NCBI GenBank assembly: GCA_963580095.1
Contig: CAUZJQ010000087.1
Location: forward strand, 1-14,599
Direction of reading: 5' to 3'
DNA: 14,599 bases
Origin: CAJWLW01 sp963580095
GTDB lineage: Bacteria; Verrucomicrobiota; Lentisphaeria; JABSQK01; CAJWLW01
In this document: in pieces, positions 8,601 to 14,599 of the stretch
How the letters are laid out: each line of letters begins with the position of its first letter
Numbering within the stretch: the stretch's first letter is position 1
The notes under the pieces: model-generated
The model's input: only the letters and a program-made list of their open reading frames with translations
Told to the model about the DNA's origin: nothing
The model's database searches: none
Made by a program: the position numbers and the translations under genes

Positions 8601-11600
8601 GGGACACACGCCATTCCCCATGCAGCGACGGGATTCCACGCTGTTCACTATTCCGATGCTGAGCGCCGCGATTTTTCTGTGCGCCAAGGTCAACACGTGG
8701 AGCGTATGCCGGAATCTCATCGGGACAGACGGTGTCGGGCTGAAAACAGCGATTGCTCTGGCGCTGGTCGGCACGGCATGGACGCTGCTGGCGGTATTGT
8801 TGCGACGGCGGCCGTGGTCGACGGTTATGGTTCATTTAGGCTGGCTCAGTTTCTTCTCGAGCATCACGGTGTTCGTTGCTTTCCATTACGGCTTTACGCT
8901 CAGGCTGTCGACCCTGTATAGGCATCCCGAATGGCCGCTGGCGATCTTGTTCACCGGCATCCTGCTGCAGCTGCTGTGCATCTTGTACCACTACTTCGAA
9001 CGCCGCCTGGATTGGCTCGGCTCATCACTGCGCACGCCTACGGAAACAGTTCTGCGGATAGGCAGTATGGCGGGTGGAGGCTTGCTCTGTGTCCATCTGA
9101 TTATGCTGCCATCGCGCCCCAGCGTGGCGGCGCTGTGTGTGTTTGTGGCGATGCAATTGTTCTGGAGCGCCTGCAAACCTCAAAAACGCGAACCAGCCGC
9201 GAGCCTCAAAGGGGGCTTGCTGTTTTTCCTGGCAGCGGTGTGCGTGTTGTCGTGGACCGCGCCCGGCACAGGTCCGCTGATCCCACGTCTGACATTCGAG
9301 TATTCGTTCTCGCCGCTGCTGTTGCTGGCGATCGTCACGCAGCTGGTCTGTCTCGCTTTCGAACGGGGCCGTAAGCAATACGATCGCTTTGCCCCAGTAC
9401 TGGTGCCGTGGCAAGTGGGTACATCTATCCTCGCACTTTCGGTTGCCGTGGCAGCGGTTTACGACTTGCTGCTGCTGCCGCCGGTAACAATTACCCTTAG
9501 CCAACAGGTGCTGCTCGGCGCAGCCTTGTTATTGACTGCACGAACAACCGGCTCCGGCGCCTTTGTACTCTTTGCAGTCACCATCGGTTTCTTTATTGCC
9601 AACGTCAATGCCCTGACAGAAATCGAAGGACCGGTGCGGAGTTGGTCGAACCTGGATGTCCTCTGGCAGCGCATCCTCTACCTGATGACACCGTGGCGCG
9701 GTGCAACGTTGATGGTCGCCTTGGCCGTAACCGGCGCGATCGGCCGCCTGATGTATCAACAGCTTACTGCGCGATGGCTGATGATCGGTTCCTATCCGGC
9801 GATCCAACGGTTCGTACCTGCCAGCAGCTGGCTCTTCGCGCCCGCGGTCATGCTGGCTTGGCTGCTGCCGCTCACACATGCCATGACGCCGATCTATCGC
9901 CAGGACCCGGCACACCTGTGGGCGCCGTATCTGGGGGCGTTGACTTGCGTGATCGTTGCCTGGTCGTGGCGGCAATACGCTGTGCTGCTGCGCGCGCTCG
10001 GGATGGGCGCCGGAATCCTGCTGGCGCTCGCGAACGTTCACACGATCAACATCCTGTTCGGCAGTCACGGCAGTTTGGCAGCGCTGGTTGGCGACGCGGG
10101 TAAAGGCCTGTCGCATATCCATGTCGTCTGCCTTGGGTTCGCGTTTACGATGCTGCAAGCGTTAGGATTACGCGTCGCTGTACGGCACGCAGGCAGTCGA
10201 TGTATTATGACCTTCGGCAACTTGATTCTGGCCGCACTCATCCTGATGTTGCTGGCCTTCAATTACCTCGTGCATCCCGATGTCAGTCAGATAACATCGC
10301 TGCGCCTGGTAGTCTCTGGCCTGCTCGCTTTCGGTGCCGGGCATTATTTCCGCCATCTGTCGCGATCGAGTGTCCTGGGCGACAAAGCGCAGTCTTTGTG
10401 CAAGGGGTTTTATCACTATGGCGTGACCTTGGCTCTCTGGTGCCTGGTGTTGCTGATCCCTGCGATGCGCGACCCGAGTCACGCGCTTTATGCCCTTGGC
10501 ATTGCACCCGTTTATTTTTACTTGCGGGCAGAATTCATGCACCGGAACGGCGCGGAGCATGCGAAGGCGGTGCAGTACCACCACTCAGCGACGTTGCTGG
10601 CCTTTGCGTTGCTGGTGTTGTTCGTGTTCAAAGCCGCCTTCCAGATGATCCTGTTTCCAAATGCGGCTATCGACACCAGCTACTATCATCTCAATGCTCC
10701 GCTGGTCGTGCTGTTGTCGATTTTGTTGTTCCGTCTGCACGGGCTGAGCGGCACGTGGTGGTTGGCATTTTACGGCGGAGCGGCCCTGGTCACCGGGACA
10801 TATTTCTTCATTACCTGGTATCCGGGGCTTTCACCGTTCGACAGTTACATGCCCGCTGCCTGGGTTGCCATCGCCGTAGCGCATTTATTTACTCTGGCGA
10901 GCCATCAGCGGTCCCCGGTACGGGCGCTGCTTCAAGAGATCGCAGGAATCGACGGCGAGACGTGGATCGAATTGCGCCGGTCCTGGGGCTACTTCATTCT
11001 GGTCGCATCACAGCTCCTGGTGCTGCTGGGGGTTCTGGACTTTCGGTCGGACACCTATCAAGTCGCGCCATTGCTGGCGGCGGCGGCGTCCGTGTGGATT
11101 CATCACGGGGTGATCCGGCGTTCAACCGTCTACTGCGTTGTCGCGGTTGTGCAATTGCTGATGGCGTTGCATATGGATTTCGTGATAGCCAGCCACCTCG
11201 ATCGCGATCATGTCATCTGGGTGCTCTTAACGCTGTGGGCGGGCATCGTATTCGGCCACCCGCTCCTGCGCCGGCGCTTGCCATTGAAGCAGCTCCGGGT
11301 GATTGGGCTGGCTTTTTTTCTTGCCTGCGTGCCGCACGTCCTCTATCATCGTCCTGATTCGGCGGTTGGACTTTGGGCTGTATTATTCATGGCAATCATC
11401 CTGGCATTCACACCACGTGCCACCAAGCACCCGCAGGGCGGGAGCGAGCATGGCGTGGGCCTGGCGATGCTGATCGCACCGCCGTGGCTCGTCTTTTTTA
11501 TGAGCGTGGATTTCGCATCGTTCGGTCTCGCCGCAGTCGTGCAGCCATTCCCCGTCCTGCTCACCAGTGCGGTTGTCATGTTCGCCGGTTACATGGCGCA

Positions 11601-12729
11601 TCGTTGCGAGATCGAGTTCGCTCCGGCGTTTGGACGGCATGAAACGATGCAGCCACGCATCTGGCACCAGACCCTTGGGGCAATGACGCAGGTTGGGAAA
11701 CGACTGCATACACTGGCTATGGCATTGTCGTTCGTAGCGCTGTCCGGGTTGTTTGTGCTGCGCTACAATTTGCCGTATCCGCCGCTCGAGATGATGCTGT
11801 GCGTTGGGCTGTGGGCTGCCCAGTCGGTTTTGTGGTTCCGCGAAGGACGTGAACGCAAATCCATCGCTGCCAACGCCATTGCACAGGTGGCTGTCGTCGG
11901 TCTGTCTCTGGTCATGCGGCGCCAGTTGATGCTGACACATCCAGAGGTGTGGACGACTGAGTATGATGTCTGGGCGGCGCTCGCGGTGTCGATGTGTATG
12001 ACCGGCGGCAAACAGCTGATCGACAAACAGAGCAGAGAACTGCAACTGCCGTATCTGGTTTCGCTCTGTGCGCTGCCTGTGCTGGTGATCGCATGGGTGC
12101 TGGTGCACGGACTGGGAACGGATATCGGTCTGATAGTGATGTTGCTGTACAGCGCGATGTTCACATTCCTCGGCAGGGGGTCAGGAAACTCGCCATACAA
12201 CATCGTAGCGGTGGGCGGGTTTGTTGCCTTCGTGGCAATCCTTTTCTGGAGCAAGCTCGAACTGCGGGTCTTGCATGCGTACGTGATTCCGGCCGGGGTC
12301 GGCATTTTGGCGCTGGTGCAGATGTTCGGCAACGACCTCAGCCAGCGCTTACGCATGCAGATTCGTGCCGCAACCCTTGCCACGATGCTCGGGACGACCG
12401 CCTATTACGCGCTGCTCGACGATCGTTATCAACCGGCGTTTCATGTCACGATGCTGCTGCTGAGCCTGGCGGTCATGGCCTGTGGAACGCTGTTCAGGAT
12501 ACGGGTCTTTCTATTGTTCGGTGCATGCGGAGTTTTGGTCGATCTCTGCACGATCTTTTACAAGATCGTCATCCGTCTCGACGGCCACTACCAGATGACA
12601 TCATTCGGTGTCGTCATCCTGCTTGTGGGAATCGTCCTCGTTGCCGGTACCGCTTACTACAAGACGCAGCGGCAACAATTCGAGGAGCGCCTGGACGCCT
12701 TGCGCGCGTTTCTGGGCCGCTGGGACTGA
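5611..12729 (+). CDS. Giant polytopic membrane protein, about 60 transmembrane segments
   Basis: This is one uninterrupted frame of 2,372 residues (about 260 kDa). Residues 1 to about 404 are hydrophilic and mostly helical, without a signal peptide, and presumably cytosolic; I recognise no domain there. From HENWYMVVGLVM (403-414) to about 2352 the chain is an almost continuous series of hydrophobic helices of 17-25 residues with short charged, Arg/His-rich loops; I count roughly 60 by eye. It ends in a short charged tail with a likely helix (2353-2372). The ENW-hydrophobic entry into the membrane region resembles DUF2339/DUF2157-type proteins. The end (CGTLFRIRVFLLFG, 2291-2304) resembles the closing region of actinobacterial SCO7613-like giant proteins. 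Both are resemblances by memory, not searches. No transporter, transferase or protease motif stands out. ATG 5611 is preferred to the in-frame TTG at 5602, but neither has a good Shine-Dalgarno sequence. A mini-frame ATG-CTT-GAT-TAA (5598-5609) ends 1 nt before the start. The gene lies 102 bp behind the Ldh2-family gene, same strand. Function unknown. Confidence 0.9.
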   Translation: MKDERRNELTRLLLHHLHSGTVNLGDVRDVLEELFPGAPPPLAELHEVLDDDSSPAIRQLQQTIFQQMLSDARQCHDRTVAGNTPETTAQQLGLPANVHIGWRDEKGLLPVVHAVTNCLRDKLFLDGRDELYELQNKIDSYFQDSLRSYFEFPARWHGFDPISVAGEFGQPVAALVEQRHDAALTRVTQALDALPTPVPGDIDEALLMTELKSRFTAATTRAEQRDLLDVALCWPGDITAGVIRDLCLEEWAESRTMLMLAMRFGRSDIDHWTGAVRWLDTQIVTRNNRLETRRLKYEETTPYLLFLWSIDAGDQKSELSLTLHDDLKQRAAACDVGKFVAVWHNHMSPAELNLLTGRRTAEGTAAVDADRTDLADVAGDSEQRPPSENAPAFWAEHIRPLLHENWYMVVGLVMVIIGTSLLAYFTWDKHWLVRYTVMPALLTGLTIGFAESGNWLQRRFAELRGTAIMIRAAAIGLLPVNFMAVALLSNDSQVATHVKWALPVMMLVYMAVFGWGLIRWCRAVHQPSAGRLYPTLLALNLIVPVGAFIRFFHVAEDTVVIVLCLLLYLGFIVVAETIRSFAQKQLTRGMIIDRLIPWFVGGVLVLTYVEVFAWVHWILHIVPQARHYAMLVVLAGGLIMLIEREYHRKFSGDVPYLPESFIGYAAIVVGILMGFGDQYVRIAVLVLAGALWLYQATLRKGEVHHWVGLTILAMGGAAIGTLDAFPRRMELNLLPILGLCIALGIGAIRALARRFGNVALTSAATEFQPAILFLTAIVSILSQWHYRSAPLTTGLTLIVIAAFFAWRAYRVRRLSWVHSTMALLALALPYLGCVDMAGRNLHGNTLVFGLAVLSFLWLAMVHWGQSDLLRRARSTVLFAYGAVAVAAMVVRVVMERGRFGETDAVWLALDLCGPVLMAVLLAFAAYHSRSLIPGLMAAVILAVLFPELKQGLEDRQTIYGWGSGLASAISALALCLVAFPLFQSPRLKALGEGDLFLGHTPFPMQRRDSTLFTIPMLSAAIFLCAKVNTWSVCRNLIGTDGVGLKTAIALALVGTAWTLLAVLLRRRPWSTVMVHLGWLSFFSSITVFVAFHYGFTLRLSTLYRHPEWPLAILFTGILLQLLCILYHYFERRLDWLGSSLRTPTETVLRIGSMAGGGLLCVHLIMLPSRPSVAALCVFVAMQLFWSACKPQKREPAASLKGGLLFFLAAVCVLSWTAPGTGPLIPRLTFEYSFSPLLLLAIVTQLVCLAFERGRKQYDRFAPVLVPWQVGTSILALSVAVAAVYDLLLLPPVTITLSQQVLLGAALLLTARTTGSGAFVLFAVTIGFFIANVNALTEIEGPVRSWSNLDVLWQRILYLMTPWRGATLMVALAVTGAIGRLMYQQLTARWLMIGSYPAIQRFVPASSWLFAPAVMLAWLLPLTHAMTPIYRQDPAHLWAPYLGALTCVIVAWSWRQYAVLLRALGMGAGILLALANVHTINILFGSHGSLAALVGDAGKGLSHIHVVCLGFAFTMLQALGLRVAVRHAGSRCIMTFGNLILAALILMLLAFNYLVHPDVSQITSLRLVVSGLLAFGAGHYFRHLSRSSVLGDKAQSLCKGFYHYGVTLALWCLVLLIPAMRDPSHALYALGIAPVYFYLRAEFMHRNGAEHAKAVQYHHSATLLAFALLVLFVFKAAFQMILFPNAAIDTSYYHLNAPLVVLLSILLFRLHGLSGTWWLAFYGGAALVTGTYFFITWYPGLSPFDSYMPAAWVAIAVAHLFTLASHQRSPVRALLQEIAGIDGETWIELRRSWGYFILVASQLLVLLGVLDFRSDTYQVAPLLAAAASVWIHHGVIRRSTVYCVVAVVQLLMALHMDFVIASHLDRDHVIWVLLTLWAGIVFGHPLLRRRLPLKQLRVIGLAFFLACVPHVLYHRPDSAVGLWAVLFMAIILAFTPRATKHPQGGSEHGVGLAMLIAPPWLVFFMSVDFASFGLAAVVQPFPVLLTSAVVMFAGYMAHRCEIEFAPAFGRHETMQPRIWHQTLGAMTQVGKRLHTLAMALSFVALSGLFVLRYNLPYPPLEMMLCVGLWAAQSVLWFREGRERKSIAANAIAQVAVVGLSLVMRRQLMLTHPEVWTTEYDVWAALAVSMCMTGGKQLIDKQSRELQLPYLVSLCALPVLVIAWVLVHGLGTDIGLIVMLLYSAMFTFLGRGSGNSPYNIVAVGGFVAFVAILFWSKLELRVLHAYVIPAGVGILALVQMFGNDLSQRLRMQIRAATLATMLGTTAYYALLDDRYQPAFHVTMLLLSLAVMACGTLFRIRVFLLFGACGVLVDLCTIFYKIVIRLDGHYQMTSFGVVILLVGIVLVAGTAYYKTQRQQFEERLDALRAFLGRWD

Positions 12730-12880
12730 ACTGACTTCCGAAATCGTACAATAGTATCGCATCAGGTGGCAGCGCTTTGACCGATCGATCATTCGTCACG
12801 TTCCGACATCACAAGCTTTATAGCATGAGATCTTCGAATCATTCGTTCGGTAAGGCCAATTGAACCAATCGGAAAATATC

Positions 12881-12957
12881 TGGACAGACTAATTTGGACA
12901 GACTAATTTGGGCGGCGACGGGGTAGGGACAGCAGACCAACTCAGGACAAACCAATT
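12881..12957. repeat. Perfect 14-bp tandem repeat plus two diverged copies upstream of transketolase
   Basis: TGGACAGACTAATT occurs twice in immediate succession (12881-12894 and 12895-12908), followed by TGG. A related unit, GGGACAG-CAG-ACCAACT, sits at 12926-12942 with a 3-nt insert. A fourth, AGGACAAACCAATT (11 of 14 matches), sits at 12944-12957, overlapping the putative ribosome binding site and the TTG at 12956. The rest of the 238-bp spacer (12730-12967) is AT-richer than its surroundings. It has further short repeats: ATCATTCGT at 12788-12796 and 12838-12846, CCAATTG at 12856-12862 and 12952-12958, and TACAATAGT at 12747-12755 and 12961-12969. No gene or clear terminator is visible in it. 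The units could be regulator or leader-RNA sites; this is inference. Confidence 0.65.
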
Positions 12958-12967
12958 GGATACAATA

Positions 12968-14599
12968 GTGACAGATCGTAGTGAACTGGTCAAACGCCTG
13001 ACCGAGAAAGCGAGGTTCCTGCGGATCAATGCACTGGCACTGAACAACCGCACACTGCATGCCGGCGGCGCATTGTCATCTTCCGATCTGCTGGCTGTGC
13101 TATTCTATCATATCCTGCGGATCGATCCGCAGAACCCCGACTGGGCGGACCGCGACGTTTTTATCAATTCCCGAGGGCACGCCTGCGAGCCACTGTTTGT
13201 GGCGATGGCGGATCTTGGTTTTTTCCCGTGGGACGACCTGCAGAATATCGAAGAAGCCGGTTCCCACCTGCACGGCCTGAGCGCGACCACGACACCCGGC
13301 GTGGAAATTTCCATGGGCTCGCTGGGGACCGGCATTTCCATCGCGTCCGGCATGGCGTTGAGCATGCGCACACAGCAGCGCCCGGGCCGCGTGTACATCA
13401 TCACCGGCGACGGCGAGCTGCAGGAAGGGCTGTCCTGGGAAGGGGCGCTGACGGCCGGCAAATACAGCCTCGAAAACCTGGTAGTCATCGTCGACCGCAA
13501 CAAGTACCAGTCGAGTGACCGCGGCACGGAACAGGTGATGCCGCTCGAACCGCTGGACGACAAGTTTCGCGCCTTCGGCTTCGCGGTGCGGCGCATTGAC
13601 GGGCACGACATCGGCCAAGTCATCGAGGCGCTCGAATCCGCGCCGCTGGCCAGTGGCAAGCCGACCTGCATCATTGCCGACACGATCAAAGGCAAGGGTG
13701 TGTCGTTTCTCGAGTCGGGACACATCCACTGCGGTCGCTTCGGTCGCGACATCGATCCGGAGCTGCTGGACCAGGCAATCACCGAGCTCGAGACCGATGC
13801 TGCCGCGCCGTTGCTGCGTATCGACGTGCGCCATCAATGTGATTCGGTCAGCGAGATTGCCCTCGGCTCAATTGCCAATGTGTTCAGCGAAAAGCTGCAC
13901 GAATGGGCTGCGAAAGATCCGCGGGTCTGCTATGTCGGTGTCGATACGATGGACGTGGCGTTCCAGGAAAAGTATCCCGACCGCGCCTTCGACGTCGGCA
14001 TCGCCGAGCAGGACGAGCTCGGCCTGGCAACCGGGCTGGCGATGCAGGGCATGATCCCGCTGATCCAGGCGTGGGCGCCGTTCACGCCGCTGCGCAACTT
14101 CGACCAGTTGCGGACCTATCTGTGCCGGCACAATTGCAACGCCAAAATCATCGGCTGGACGCTCGGGCTGGTCAACAACTCGCACGGTACGACGCATCAC
14201 GATCTCGAGAGTACCGCACTGTACCGGGTCGTACCGAATCTGACAGTGCTCACAGCCTTCGACGACGACCAGTTTCGCCAGGCATTCGATGCGGCTATGG
14301 CGATCGACGGGCCGGTCGTAGTACTCGGGCCACCCGAGCACTACGCGCCAGGTGCCGACGGTCTCGAGGATTTGCCGCTACCGGCGCACGGCGACTACGT
14401 TGTCGGCAAGAGCCAGTGGCTCTGCCGCGGCAGCGACGCAACCATCGTCACCTACGGCCCGGCCCTGCGCTACGCCTGGCAGGCCACCGAGAAACTGCGC
14501 GCCGACGGTGTGGCGGTCGGCATCATCAACACCACATCAATCAAACCATTCGACGCCGACATCATCGCCGAAGCAGCAGCGGCATCGCCGGCAATGCTT
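12968..14599 (+). CDS. Transketolase, fused N- and C-terminal halves (partial, runs off window)
   Basis: The visible 544 residues form a thiamine-diphosphate enzyme that should move a two-carbon ketol unit between sugar phosphates or related aldehydes. The N-terminal half has LHAGGALSSSD (30-40, the HPGG motif of relatives), SRGHA (68-72), MGSLGTGISIASGMAL (116-131), the diphosphate/Mg motif GDG (147-149) with Asn178, and KGKGVSF (241-247). The pyrimidine-binding half has DVGIAEQ (342-348) with Glu347 as the cofactor-activating acid, and SHGTTHHDLE (405-414). The link between halves is short (about 50 residues after KGKG), as in two-subunit archaeal-type transketolases, here joined in one chain. 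The C-terminal end is missing. GTG 12968 is my choice; TTG 12956, in the same frame with AGGA 8 nt upstream, is an equal alternative, and there is no ATG near. The frame is closed upstream by TAA at 12890. The leader contains a repeat array. Confidence 0.92.
   Translation, partial: MTDRSELVKRLTEKARFLRINALALNNRTLHAGGALSSSDLLAVLFYHILRIDPQNPDWADRDVFINSRGHACEPLFVAMADLGFFPWDDLQNIEEAGSHLHGLSATTTPGVEISMGSLGTGISIASGMALSMRTQQRPGRVYIITGDGELQEGLSWEGALTAGKYSLENLVVIVDRNKYQSSDRGTEQVMPLEPLDDKFRAFGFAVRRIDGHDIGQVIEALESAPLASGKPTCIIADTIKGKGVSFLESGHIHCGRFGRDIDPELLDQAITELETDAAAPLLRIDVRHQCDSVSEIALGSIANVFSEKLHEWAAKDPRVCYVGVDTMDVAFQEKYPDRAFDVGIAEQDELGLATGLAMQGMIPLIQAWAPFTPLRNFDQLRTYLCRHNCNAKIIGWTLGLVNNSHGTTHHDLESTALYRVVPNLTVLTAFDDDQFRQAFDAAMAIDGPVVVLGPPEHYAPGADGLEDLPLPAHGDYVVGKSQWLCRGSDATIVTYGPALRYAWQATEKLRADGVAVGIINTTSIKPFDADIIAEAAAASPAML

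Noticed and set aside
10200..11357. 385-codon frame on the plus strand inside the giant gene, and other long frames there (7458-8312 +, 11383-12108 -, 9529-10158 -)
   Set aside because: They are Arg/Ala/Pro/Gln-rich out-of-frame readings of the membrane-protein gene, without starts supported by ribosome binding sites.
12961..12966. TACAAT as a -10 promoter box for transketolase
   Set aside because: It abuts the GTG start directly, lacks a -35 at the right distance, and would leave no leader before any usable start codon.
12839..13060. 73-codon minus-strand frame across the spacer and transketolase start
   Set aside because: It spans the repeat region and the opening of a well-supported gene in the opposite strand, and has no family resemblance or convincing ribosome binding site.

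Overview
The window reads as a moderately GC-rich bacterial chromosome segment. Proteobacterial-style Shine-Dalgarno sites, gene density and codon use fit a free-living heterotroph, possibly a gammaproteobacterium, but there is no 16S or other marker here to fix the taxon. I see no tRNA, rRNA, CRISPR array, insertion sequence or integrase. Six protein genes fill almost all of it, and the last runs off the right edge.

Layout. At the left, a complete NAD(P)-dependent aldehyde dehydrogenase (173-1591, +) converges on a two-gene minus-strand unit: a small cupin-fold protein (4246-3884) followed 61 bp later by a secreted 731-residue protein (3822-1627). The secreted protein carries about a dozen GG(N/D)D-x-Y repeats. 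The cupin gene diverges from a malate/L-lactate dehydrogenase type-2 family oxidoreductase (4381-5508, +). The 134 bp between them holds a good -10 box, two strong ribosome binding sites and a spaced 7-bp inverted repeat.

Downstream on the plus strand lies the most unusual object: one uninterrupted reading frame for a roughly 2,372-residue protein (5611-12729). It has a soluble N-terminal part of about 400 residues and then some 60 predicted membrane-spanning segments. It resembles the poorly characterised giant polytopic proteins of the DUF2339/DUF2157/SCO7613-C-terminal kind, and I cannot assign a function. A 238-bp, AT-richer, repeat-dense spacer follows. It holds a perfect 14-bp tandem repeat plus two diverged copies and leads into a transketolase (12968 to beyond 14599) whose two catalytic halves are fused in one chain.

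How the genes may work together. The aldehyde dehydrogenase, the Ldh2-type 2-hydroxyacid dehydrogenase, the cupin and the transketolase are all small-molecule carbon-metabolism families and could belong to one catabolic capability. The sequence does not show a substrate, transporter or regulator, so this is only a hypothesis. The giant membrane protein and the secreted repeat protein look like cell-envelope components of unknown role, and nothing in the sequence ties them to the metabolic genes beyond adjacency.
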